A DNA stretch of 64,000 nucleotides from Micropterus salmoides (lineage: Eukaryota > Chordata > Actinopteri > Centrarchiformes > Centrarchidae): positions 29,979,976 through 30,043,975 of the forward strand of contig NW_024040817.1 in assembly GCF_014851395.1 (NCBI RefSeq). Direction: 5' to 3'. The notes below the pieces were generated by a model that saw only the letters and a program-made list of their open reading frames with translations, had not been told where the DNA came from and did no database searches. Shown here piece after piece: positions 35,961-64,000 of the stretch; the stretch's first letter is position 1; each line of letters opens with the position of its first letter. The position numbers were made by a program, and so were the translations under genes.

Positions 35961-38900
35961 TGCTGTGAAGTGGTCATTTGATTTGTCTGGATGTCATTTA
36001 GTTTAGCAGAATTAATTAATCACAGTGTTTAAATTGAATTCAAGCCTGATTTTGGCCTTAAGACTTAAATACTTGTTAGAGAAGTTTGTCTTCAACCCTG
36101 ACAGATCCACCTTTACAAACTTTGGTTGTGTGGCCAGGGACCGTTTTAGTCAACAGCACGTCATTTATCATGTTTATAATATTGAATGTTTTAAAAGATG
36201 TCAAGTATGGCAGGCTAAGTATAAATAATAATAAAGATAAGTATACAATCAGAGTGGTCTTATACACTAAAATCATTTCCTTACTAATTTTTATTTCAAA
36301 GCTGTCTGTGTTGAACTTCTGTTCTTAAATCCAGCTTTCTGCCTGTTGAGTTTGGCTCCACAGAGAGGCGAGAGCAGTGAACACAACTTACAACTCCACC
36401 GCAATACATTTACAGCTGCCTGAAAGCTTTACTGCTCATTGTGCTCATTTTCTGTTTAGGGATTTGTTGTCATTCATTATTATTATAACACTAAAGATGA
36501 ATGTCAGCTTAAGTCCTGAAACTGAAGGTGAAATAAATCTTTACCTCTGCCAAGAGGTTTTCATTAGCAGGACAGATTTAAAACTTTTAACAGGGACTAA
36601 CGAGGCATTGTTTTTTTGTCTTGGTATGGATGCAATAGCACCACCAAATGGCCATTTAGATTTTAACTGTGTCCCAACTCCATACCTGGAGTTCATACCA
36701 TTTTTATACTAACAGGAAATAAATAAATAAAGTTCACCATCAGGTGTCCATCCAACTATGACTTTAGAAAGCCACTGCTAATTAAACATAAAAAGAAAGC
36801 ATAATGTCTTTCTTTGTTTTTCTGTCGCGTTAATACTGACTATGCAGTATGGAATTCTAACTTTTGGCTCCTATATGAACTCCTTCACTGTGCAGAAGAA
36901 AGACTTTTGTTTCCTGAATTTCTTAATTCAGTGTATAAGCATTAAAAACCATCACCATTTAGAACGGCCAAATATTGAAATTAAAAATGACTAAGCTACA
37001 GATCTGTGATGGAAACTTCATGACATTTATAAAGAAGATCATTTGGTTGATCTAAACTTGTGAGAAGTCAGAGCTCAACAGTGTGACTATGGTAATGTCA
37101 CTATGCATCAGCAGATGGCAACAAGGCAGCTTCGTCTCTCCGTCCACTCACTGCCACTCCCCGCAGCCTGGGACTCCAGCACCATCTGCAGCCTCCTCAT
37201 GTTCCCTCTGGAAGCGAAGTAATACGTAATTTCAGTTCTTTGCAAGTAATACAGACTCCACATAAAGGCTTCATATTAATATTTTAGATTATAATTATGT
37301 TCCTCTATTGAAATACAGGATAAAAATGCCAAAGGAGTGTCCTCTCACATATACAGATCTTATTATTTACATCTCCCATATTATGTAAATTTAGACTTTC
37401 CACAAAGTAAAATGATAAACAGTCAAATGTTTAATGAAGACAATATTCAGATGGTTGGCAAATTTGGTTCAAAGTACCTAATAATGTCCTCCCTGAGACA
37501 CGGAAGAAAAAAGTGTTTTATATTTTGATTTCTTTTACATAAAATTCCAGTAATTGAGATGTAAGAACATATCACAAAGATTTTTTTTCCTTAAAAATAT
37601 ATTTCATTTATGTTTTAACACATGTCCTTTGTAGGGGACATTTGACACAAAAAAAGACATTATAAGCCATCAATTTGGTATTGATAAGAACTCATTTGCT
37701 ACCCATTTCTATAACAGTTTTCTTATTTAAAACAATATAAAACCAATATAACACATATTTCATCAAGAAAAATTCATATTCAATTTTAAGAAACCCTTTA
37801 AAAAAAAAAAAAAATGTATTACATTTTACTACCATTGGTATTTTCATCCTGTATTCAAAAGAGGTTAATTGTTACTTTCACGCTATTCCACTGATTAACC
37901 AAGAAACATAGCAATGTACCAACAAAGGAAGGTTAGGTAAACCAACAAACACTTTGACTGAAGCTAATTGAGGCCTTTTGATTGACCTTATTTAAATTAG
38001 TAGAGCTTCTATATCAGCCGACCATTGTTCAGTGTTGAGAAGGAGTCTTTTAAAAATACATTTTGAAAGTAAGCATTTGAAAACATCAGGCAGAACATTC
38101 TCATCCTGAGCCAAAAAAAGTCAAGCTGATGAACAACTTAAGATGTATGGAAGACAATCAAGGCCCAAATAAATAAATAAATACATGCAAAAAAACAAGG
38201 GTAAGATCACTTAATATTAAAATGCAACCAAAAAAGCACAAAACAAATTCTCTCAAAACCATCTTTATTCTGAAGAGCCAGTTCACATTAGCTGCAATCA
38301 TCATCAATCATTTCCTCTTGAGGTCTTCCATGCTCATGTCAAAGCTGAACAATGGATTACCGGATAATGTCTCCAGTAAAATGCGGACTGCAAGACAGCA
38401 AATTTGGAACAACATTTTTCTCATCTTCTGTTTTGCTGCCACAGATTTACTCCTACACTTTACACACTTTATCTCCCTTTCTCTGTGACGGTTTTCCAGT
38501 ACGTTTTGAACTGATGAGTTGAACAAGAAGACACTCAAACACACAAGGAGAGAAATCTGTGTTAACTGTGGATGACTCTGATGCTGGTTATACTGACCAA
38601 GACGTTTTCCTTGAATGTGTAGCTGTGCTGCTTTGTATTGACAGTGAAGCCCAGCTACAGTAATAATTGATGTCAATTGTAGAACTAATGCACTAATTTA
38701 AGATTATGATTATGTCTTGCTCATAGTTCTTTTACAGAGATGTGGACATAGATTTGAGAGCAAGATATTGTATTTTTTTTTAACACTATGCAAAAACAAT
38801 TTCATGTTCATATTATGCTAACATCCGTAAAAAAAAAATCTGCAGTCTGAAAATATACATCCTTTTTCCTTTGTACTGTAAAATAGCTTTTCTATGGTGC

Positions 38901-39535
38901 AACTCTTTTTATTGGTTTGTAACTGAGTAACCTTAAGAGTAACAACTCGCGGGAGAGATAACAGCGTACTGGCACCTCTTCAGGAACAGTAAACATTTTC
39001 TGAACCAGCAGTCAGCATTGACTATGTTTACATGCACCAACAGCTCTGTGCATATGATAATTCAAGTAAGTGGGTGACGTGTAAAAATCCTACCTATTCT
39101 TACAGCCATTTACTCCACTTCATACATACCCTACAAAAAAACACATTCATATCATAGACTAAGAAAAGTTAAGATTTGTAATGCCTACTATAATTAGTAT
39201 TTTAATGTAATTTGCTCAAAAAAAAAATGTTTTCAGTTTGAGCTTCTTCTTCTTTTTTTATTTTCTTTTTTTTTACTCAAAGCTACACTGATTATTAATT
39301 TTAAATTAACAATGATGTAATGTGAAGAGGTCACTTCTAGTTGCTAGAGCAAAGCTCTTCAGCTCTATGGAGCATTTAATCATCTTTCAGCTCATTGTTT
39401 TGGTGTTATGGCCCACAACTGAACTGTTTCAGTTATGTCTCAATATTCTTATCATCTCCTTTACTGGCCAACTGTACACTACCTGCCCTCCAGCAAACAG
39501 CACACAGAAAAAGTTAGCTGCTAGCTTGTGAACAC

Positions 39536-39730
39536 AATGAAGCATTTACAGTAGCAGCTAAAGAGCCAAATATTTTTCTCAGAAGTTGTTGAAAAAACAA
39601 CACTGAGACTGAGTGAATATTAGATTTACATTCATTATGTCAGCAGAAACAACTCCAGATTAATACTAGCTCCACATCTGCAGGTGTGTACATAGGCAAT
39701 AATTTGCTAACATGTTAGCCATATTACCTT
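39536..39730 (+). repeat. Dispersed repeat, copy 2
   Basis: Contains agcagctaaagagccaaata, tttctcagaagttgttg, gagtgaatattagatttaca and gctaacatgttagcc, in the same order as copy 3 and partly copy 1. Confidence 0.55.
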
Positions 39731-40560
39731 TATAAGGCCATAATTTGTGTGTAATTGTGTGTTCTGCAATCAAATATCCAACTAAAGCGGATTATTGCAG
39801 CTTTGACATTTCTGTAAATCATTTTGGTTAATTACTTTTACAGAAAAAAAACTACCTTGTTTGAGCTAACAATCCATTCTTTTTAAATATCAAATGACGT
39901 GCCAGTTCCTAATGAGATTAAGCGGAAATGTCATGACTAAGGGATACTGCTGTAATGTCTAGATTATCACCCTGTTTGGATTTAAAGATTTTTGTAGTTA
40001 AGTTAATCTTTTTTTGGTTTTGTTTTGCACACGATGTTGTTAGTGACTTAGTGTGCATTAAGGGAAATAACCATGCTGCAAACTGTCCAGTTACTCGGGC
40101 ACAGAAAACTTTTAGAACGCAATCCCAAAACATATCTTTAAAAAATTTTGAAGTAGAACCTGTGACCTACCTGAAAGACCATTAGCCTTGTCAGTTCATA
40201 CTTTCTCATAGACTAGGAGAAACCCGGGGCTGGCTGCACAGGTAGACTTATATGATATGACAGTCACATTTAGACTGTCAAAATTCTTCAGTTTCATGAA
40301 ACCATCTCATGATATTTAAACATAGGTTCAGATTTTGTTGAAGTCTATCTTAATTTTATACTCACTGCCCATTAGCAGGGAAGGGTTAGCTCCTGGCTGC
40401 AACTTCGTTGAAGGAAACGGTTGAAAATATTTCACAAACTTTGATCTGCAACAGCTAAAACAAAGCTAAAGAAAAGAAGGCGCACTGGAAAGATGTCATA
40501 AATTGTTCTAAATATACCTGATGGTGGGTTGGGGGTTAAAAGATGGAGGATAATGCAGAG

Positions 40561-40830
40561 TTAATGGTTAGTAACTAGCTGGTGACGAAAACCTAATTTC
40601 TAGCAGATAAAGTGTCAAATATTTCCCTCAGGAGTTGGTGGACACCAAACTAGAGCTAAAAGGAAAGTGGAAATTGGACTTCTATATTTTTTATTATATA
40701 TATATATTTATCAGTTGGACACAAACACAACTTCAATTGAATGCTAATGCTGCTCTGTTTCTGCTTGATGTACAAATAGCAAACTGTTTGCTAACACGTT
40801 AGCCTTAACAACATTATATAGTGAACATTA
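40561..40830 (+). repeat. Dispersed repeat, copy 3
   Basis: Contains gtaactagctggtgacgaaa, aatatttccctcaggagttg, ggacacaaacacaacttcaa and gctaacacgttagcc. It is the longest of the three copies. Confidence 0.55.
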
Positions 40831-43800
40831 TATAGTGAAATGACAAGGGTGTGTGTCCGTCAGCTTGTTGTAGAGTTTTGCCCCATAGTGGCAAAAATAA
40901 ATAAATACAAAATCAAATAATGCAGCTATGAAATTACTTAATTTTTATTTTGTACAGATGGCTTAACTATCATTGTGGCCATTTCTCTGTGAAGGGACCA
41001 AGAAAATATTTACAGAAACTCAGAAACTTTACTTGCATGTCGATTTAAGGAATGTGTTCCAGTTTTGGTTCCTGGGCCATAGATTGCGCCCTCCAAAAGT
41101 CCCTGCTCCTGAGGTAGTATGTACGAATGGTCCAGCAGCTATCAGGGTGGAGCTAAAGTACCGATGTCACTGACTGCTCAAGCACAGGCTTTAAAACTGC
41201 TACAGCGTGTGTAAAGCTTTCATTTAGACTGCAAGCAAGCAAGCATTAGCAGTTATTGCTAGTATATTGGGGCTTAGAATGAGATTTTCTTTCGATGCTG
41301 TTGATATTTAAACCAAGTTATGCAGCCGAATTCCTGAGACTAGTCTGCAAGTTTTAAAAAAGAGGTAAGAGAGAGCAATTTGATGTTTGAATGCGGTTCC
41401 GCACTAAAGTAGAACATCAGTCATGCAACAGTAAATTACAAAAGACGACCCAGATGAAAGTGTTGTAATCTCACTGCATGTTTTAATGTTTTTTAGGTGT
41501 AATTTGCTAAAGTCATTTGCTGTTCTGATCTTTACCATTCTTCAGATGCAATGAAAATGCAAACACAAATGCACCAAAGGGACTTTTAGGTCCACATATA
41601 GTTCCTGAGTTTAGTTGCTGGGACTGTTTGGTTGAAAAGGGCCAGAGCAGAATTAAGACTGGCCTAACTCTAAATAGATCGTAGATCTGTCTAACATATG
41701 CATGTTTGTGCAACCAGCCCCTGGTTGGGTCATTTCACTTTCTTTTTCCAACTTTTGTTCATCTTGTCACACATTATTTTAGGTCAATATATTTATCATG
41801 CACAAACAAAAGTGAGCATAACTAATGGGACATCCTTTTTATTTTTTTCGACCATGACTACTCCGTTAACTGGTTCATTAATGGCACCAGGCAGGCCCAG
41901 TGACAGGGTATCAAAGGCTCCTGCAAACGACTTAACATTAAGATAACCTCAACAGGACCGTGGACAACAGGGGTGCATGTAAACGTGGCCAATGTTACTT
42001 TTCCAAATGGCTCTGGCTCAGCACGGCCCAGCCCTACATGTCAACCGGGCCGCCTTAGCCGGGGTGCCTATCCCCCCTTCTCTCTCCCTCTGATTGTCTG
42101 TGCATTTATTTTGAGTCTGTACAGTTTGCGAGGTGTGTGTGTGAGGTCCGGGTCATTCAAACACTGCAGCAAGTCTATTGCTTTGATAAAAGGCATCACT
42201 TCACAGAAAAACAAAACAAAACACAAGCTGCTTTGAGGAGTAGTGTGAAGCTTGAAAAAGCGAGATATACAAAGCAAAATGTTTGTCACATTGCAAACGA
42301 CAATACAATAGAGAGGCTTTAAGAACAACAACAAAAAAAGAACATACCGGCTAAAATAAAAGAAAGGAAAGAGCGCTACGTTTTCACAATATCACCAGCT
42401 TTCTCAGTGTACCATGCTGATGATGAATCATACTGTGTTTAGGCCAGCCAGTGTTCACTTGGCCTCCAAATCCCACCAGTTGGTCACAGTGGTGGGGTCT
42501 GACCCATATCTTATCGAGGCACATATATATATGCATATATGTGCATGTGTACAGTATGTGTACAGGTATACTGTATGTACTGTATATGTGCATGTTTGTG
42601 TGTTAGTGTATATGCATGCCATCATAAGGGTGGTGGGCTGTTACACAAACAGATAATGTCTGCAATAACAATACAGTTCAATCAGCCATTTCCCCAACCC
42701 ACCTTAGCACCATGACGTCACTGTTTTAACATACAGTCTCCCTTTTTAGGGAGTTATAAAAAAACAAAACAAATAAACAAATGGTTGAAATCACTGTATG
42801 TGGGACTAGTGAGGCAACATAGGCCGAGATGAAACACTTAAAACTCATAATGGTTGTATTGTAGATGTAGAAGCTGCTATAACGTGGACTAAAACACGAG
42901 TCAGCTGCATGCACTAACTAACATTAACCAGTCAAGTCTTGGTAGCGCTATGAAAGTCCAGCAGGGACTTAATGAGGAGGGCATCATTCACTTGGTTTTG
43001 GCACAGCATGTGGCATCGTTACACAAAAACGAGTACTGTATGATTGTCTTTTCCTGACATCAGTGTCATTATGTGCTTTAGTTAGTCCTGACCAGTCTCT
43101 GGCAATGATGAGCAATCTTGTTTTAATGCTACTGCAGCGTTCCCTTCAGTGTCAGAAGTGTGAATAACCAGCGGGTAGGTTAGAATTATAACCACTGTGT
43201 TTCCACAGGCAAAGACATGGACACAGATACAGTTTTTTTTTTTTTTTTTTTAAACACAGAGTATTAGGGCCATGGAAGAACAGAGATTTGTCCCCTGCAA
43301 TACGTCTGCTATTCCAAATGCTTGCTTAAGATAAATAATGCACTGTTTATACGCCTGAACTTGGAAAGGCAGATGAATGGCAACTAACAATTAATTCGTT
43401 AATTGATTATTCTCTTGATCATTGAATCGTTTATTTTAAAAATTGTAACAATATACTGAAAAATGGCCAACACAATTTCCCAAGTGTTAAGATGAACAAT
43501 TAATTCATTCTCAAAACAGTGACAGATTATTATTCTGTCGATCAACTTATCGATCTATCGTTGCAGCTCCGCATTTGTTATGAAATAAGCCCTAAACAAT
43601 CTGTTTCATTAGAGGTTGGGTAGGAGCTCTGTAAACCAAAAAACGTTCGGTGAAAGGTAATACAAATTTGTCACATACGTTCGCCATAGACAGTCAATAT
43701 CTCTTTGATCAGCAAATAATGAACAGATTTTTGAATGGAGTTTGGTTTGATGTTCTCTTCAGACAAGAACAAACACTATGTGGAAGGGAAAAGCAATGTG

Positions 43801-45004
43801 ATTTAGTTCAATTAATGTGCAGATTTTGCTTGCATATTTCTGACTTGCGTGTCATATAAACATTCTCTACAGATGCTTTTGTCCAAAGCGACTCACAACT
43901 CATACATTTCCAAGATAAATCTTAGAAACATCCCCTTTCATTATATGAATAAAATGTGTCCTTCTTCAGTAATGGCCCTAATATGCTGTTGTAGGTAAAC
44001 AGCCAATGTTGTCCATGTTATTTAGCAATGTTTGCTAGGTAGTTAGTGGAGCACTTTAGCAACTGTCAGTGAACCTCTTAATTTAATGACTCTATGTGTA
44101 GCTACCACAAAGGTAAGTATTGGGCAGAACTATGCTTGTATACAACACTGAAAAATGTACTTGTCCGTGTGTTTTGAGGAATAGAAAAACAGTTTAACAA
44201 TATTGTTGTTTAGTGTTAACAGTGTGTGCTGCCGTGTAGATGTGACATCAAATAACGGTGTCTCAGAAAAGTTAATTGCTGGAAAATCTTGCCCAGGTTT
44301 CTCGCTCGGACTTTTGCCGTGAGTTGCTGTTCAGCTGCAAAATTCTGATTTTTCTGATCTCTGGAACGCAGCATTCCGACTTAACGTTGTGACGTGTGGC
44401 TACCCAAAGCCTTATGAAGGCCTGTGAGCTGCTGTCCATTAGAATGAGTGCTGCTGTTAATGGGTCACAGTTTGATGAAGTTCAGACACTCACCACATGG
44501 ATGACCTGACTACATGACAGTTAATGTCCTGTACGTATTAACTGACAAATGGGTCCGATAAAATCGAGCAGGTGGGGGAACGGCTAACGGGTGACTAACA
44601 ATGTCTTGTGTTATGTATCAGGTGAGCAGCCATTTTGAATTTTTTAACATAAAGGAAGGAAAATACAACATTTGCACGGTCACAAGTGTTGATAAAATCA
44701 CTATTATGCCACCTGTACAATCATCAACACAAAAATAACCTATAGTAAAATCCGAGGTGAGAGGTTATATCCACAACAATAACAACAAAACAACCCCCCC
44801 CCAAAAAAACCAAAACAACAAAATGCTATTCACATGTACCCGCACTGTAAGGAATGGTTCCATCCAAAACTATACCAGAGAGCTACTCCTAAACTATGGA
44901 ATGAAGTGACACTCAGTAGTGCTAATACAAAGTTCATTGTGACGGGCCTTCTGCTGGTTCCACCTCTGAGACCTCCAGGGTGCCCAGGCGCTGACGTATG
45001 CGCT

Positions 45005-45007
<3 letters not shown>

Positions 45008-45060
<53 letters not shown>
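45008..45060. repeat. thrb: (CA)n microsatellite in thrb 3' UTR
   Basis: About 26 uninterrupted CA units (GU repeats in the thrb transcript), beginning 22 bases after the thrb stop codon. Long open frames across it are artefacts of the repeat. Confidence 0.95.
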
Positions 45061-45064
<4 letters not shown>

Positions 45065-45082
45065 TACAATAAAATCCATTGG

Positions 45083-62082
<17,000 letters not shown>

Positions 62083-62089
<7 letters not shown>

Positions 62090-62139
62090 ACTGCTGGGGT
62101 TCAAGGCCAAGACGTCATCCTCAGAGCCTCCTCAGACAT
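62083..62139 (-). other. thrb: TRb1 start-codon exon and short upstream ORF
   Basis: The exon end carries ATGTCAG directly before GTAAGATG. Upstream in the same orientation, 62139-62101 reads as a 12-codon open frame ending in TGA, 11 bases before the main ATG. If it is part of the 5' UTR it would be an upstream ORF. The 5' limit of the exon is not defined. Confidence 0.65.
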
Positions 62140-62701
62140 CTGGGTACCTACCTAGCTGAACACAGAGCCAAGACACCATCAATCACTACATGTATTACTC
62201 ATATAGTAGCTGACAATATCAACACTTCAGTCTGTTCTTAAAAGGGGGTATTTTTTGCTGAAAGCTTGTTCCATCCCTGTATTTTAACAACAAAACTTGT
62301 GTGCTTACTACTACTCAAGTGCCACTAATTTGATGTAATCAGCCTCTTCAGCTTGATAAAACAGGTTGAACGAGGTGTTTGCATATCAGGGGACATATTA
62401 AAAGAGGGAAGAATTGCTGTGGTGTCAGATTATCAAAGGGAATATTGCACATGACCTGTCCAGATTATGGCCGTGACATTTTGCCGCCGTATACGGTGAC
62501 ATCTAGTGGTCAGACATGACAAATCACTTTACACACCCACTCAATGTCTGAGGTGTTGATTGCAGACTTTTTATTCTCGAGGTGTGGTTGTTTTTACTCT
62601 TATCACATATCCACTGTGATAATAAAGGAGAAAACAGATTAAAGGATAGAATGTCCAAAGGTGTTGCAGAATCATGCGATCTGCTGCAGTTAATCTGAAA
62701 T

Positions 62702-62739
<38 letters not shown>

Positions 62740-64000
62740 AGTGCTAGAGTTGCATAAATGAAGTACATCAGAGAAACTGAATGATAGGAAATTATGCATT
62801 TGCACATACACACAGAGTATGAACTGATGGTTGATTTTAATCTTGTCTTTGATTGTATTCAAAATACGATGATTACATGGATTCTAGAGAAACATGAAAT
62901 CCATGTTAACATGATTCCAACATGTGATTGGAGGTGTGCTCTTTCTCATTTAGTTTAGAAAGTTTAGGGTGAACCCAATTGCCAATTTAGCGACAAATGT
63001 AGCCACTTGTTGGGCAGACATTAGCTGGCATTTAGCAGTGGAAGAAGGTAGCAAATTCACTTGACTGCAGTGCAACCAGACCTAAAGGGTCTCAATAAGG
63101 TATCCTTAATTAAACCAATAAAACTCTGGCCTGACCCAGCTGTCGTGGTTCCATTATGACGCCTCTTCAACCCCTGGGACATAACCAGATATGCCCCCTT
63201 GGAGCCTTAACCTCCCTTCTTCTCTCTCTGTCTATTTCCTTACACACAAGCACACACGCATACACACAACCCTACTGACATGCGCTGTACAATAAGAAAA
63301 TCTAAATGCATCTATGCTTGCATAGTTTCTATTTTGCTAAAGCGACTGTCCACTCCAGTGACAGTTCCACCTAGCAAACTAGCCATCCATTATCTAGAAC
63401 CTGAGGGTCCATAGGGGCTGGAGCCGATCCCTCTTTATAGTTTTGATCATTGTGATTATTTTGAATACACATTTTCACATTGTATTAAGTTGCATATTAT
63501 CATCAATAAAAAAACAACAGATTATATTTTTTGATATCCGCGAATTATTTGTGCAGGGAGTCAGTAAACCACACCACAGCCCTACCTCAGCCTCTCAGCG
63601 ACTACTTTGTTTGCTTTTAAGTATAGTTTCACAGTTTTAAATACTGGATTTAACAACGCTAGAAAATGTTCACAAAGATCCCAACCTAAACATGAGCAAA
63701 TATGCGGTTCATGTTGTAAAGAAACCAGCCAGCACAGGTTAATCCTGGTTTAACTTTTTGGATTTGGCAACCTGGCTCCACTCAAATAAATGAGGAGGCT
63801 GCATTTTTTCATGCAGGGCTACGGTCAGTCTGAGAGACTGACCGTAGCCCTAACCCTGGGAGACAGGTCTGAAAGTTTTTACCTGTCATCCAGAAGCAAG
63901 TTGTATCTTCAAAAGGTATTATTGTGATCCCGCAGATGTCTACTGTCTGGGCGGTTGGTTGCCCGAGAGCAAAACTGGCATTTTCACAGATTTCACATAC
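62140..64000. other. Flank upstream of the TRb1 start exon
   Basis: Includes a CA microsatellite (about 62,702-62,737), a scrap near 63,376-63,432 (ggggctggagccgatcc text) resembling a common fish repeat, and a perfect 17-bp hairpin at 63815-63851. No further thrb exon or other gene was identified, although non-coding 5' exons could be missed. Confidence 0.45.
63815..63851. repeat. Perfect 17-bp inverted repeat with 3-base loop
   Basis: The arm agggctacggtcagtct (63815-63831) is followed by gag and the exact reverse complement (63835-63851). It has no flanking T-run or coding context. Confidence 0.95.

Larger units (their letters stand above)
35961..45007. other. Spacer between converging nr1d2 and thrb
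   Basis: Mostly AT-rich DNA with short open frames and no recognised gene. The right part presumably includes the thrb 3' UTR, but its end could not be fixed because several minus-strand poly(A) signals are possible. It includes two copies of the dispersed repeat (39.54 and 40.56 kb), a SINE-like scrap near 43,875-43,905 (gtccaaagcgactcacaac) and an alternating purine-pyrimidine patch at 42,518-42,620. Confidence 0.45.

Noticed and set aside
36377..36712. 111-codon frame in the nr1d2-thrb spacer
   Set aside because: No domain, no promoter or splice context, and part of it looks like repeat text.
37083..37210. GC-richer patch with a short minus-strand frame
   Set aside because: Looks exon-like by composition, but no protein family is recognised and no matching exons occur nearby; too little evidence.

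Overview
The window is vertebrate nuclear DNA, almost certainly from a ray-finned (probably percomorph) fish. Genes are split into short exons with GT/AG introns. Protein sequences are closest to teleost and other vertebrate orthologues. The non-coding DNA carries fish-type tRNA-derived SINEs, Tc1 and piggyBac transposons, MITE-like elements and many CA/GT microsatellites. The species cannot be named from the sequence alone.

Five genes form a block known from human 3p24, in the same order and orientation: ube2e1 (+, last three coding exons, 2893-5207), nkiras1 (-, 7138-9653), rpl15 (+, 12510-14827), nr1d2 encoding Rev-erb beta (+, 24858-34480) and thrb encoding thyroid hormone receptor beta (-, 45083-62089). 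The exon joins given here preserve frame throughout and yield predicted proteins of 192 aa (Nkiras1), 204 aa (Rpl15), 587 aa (Nr1d2), 480 aa (TRb2) and 386 aa (TRb1). ube2e1 and nkiras1 converge tail to tail, nkiras1 and rpl15 diverge head to head, and nr1d2 and thrb converge across a gene-poor gap.

Layout: 1-5.7 kb is the end of ube2e1. 5.8-10.0 kb is nkiras1 with its 3' UTR and an NRF1-type promoter. 11.5-14.9 kb is rpl15 with a TOP promoter. 14.9-24.3 kb is a transposon-rich spacer holding a full-length Tc1 element with an open transposase frame (15864-17478), a broken piggyBac transposase and a MITE. 24.3-36 kb is nr1d2, with a CpG-rich block in intron 1 that carries D-box and E-box motifs. 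36-45 kb is spacer plus the thrb 3' UTR. 45-62.1 kb is thrb, and 62.1-64 kb is its upstream flank.

The most informative locus is thrb. Two alternative 5' coding regions splice in the same phase into shared DNA-binding and ligand-binding exons. TRb1 starts in a stub contributing only seven coding bases (62083-62089) followed by a 51-base exon (60786-60836). TRb2, the isoform known from cone photoreceptors and pituitary, starts from its own exon (51149-51488) inside the large TRb1 intron. Putative control DNA lies around both starts. nr1d2 (a haem-sensing clock repressor) and thrb are neighbouring nuclear receptors. I see no sign of a wholly new system; the main leads are the dual thrb starts, the nr1d2 intron-1 clock-motif block and the young-looking Tc1 copy.
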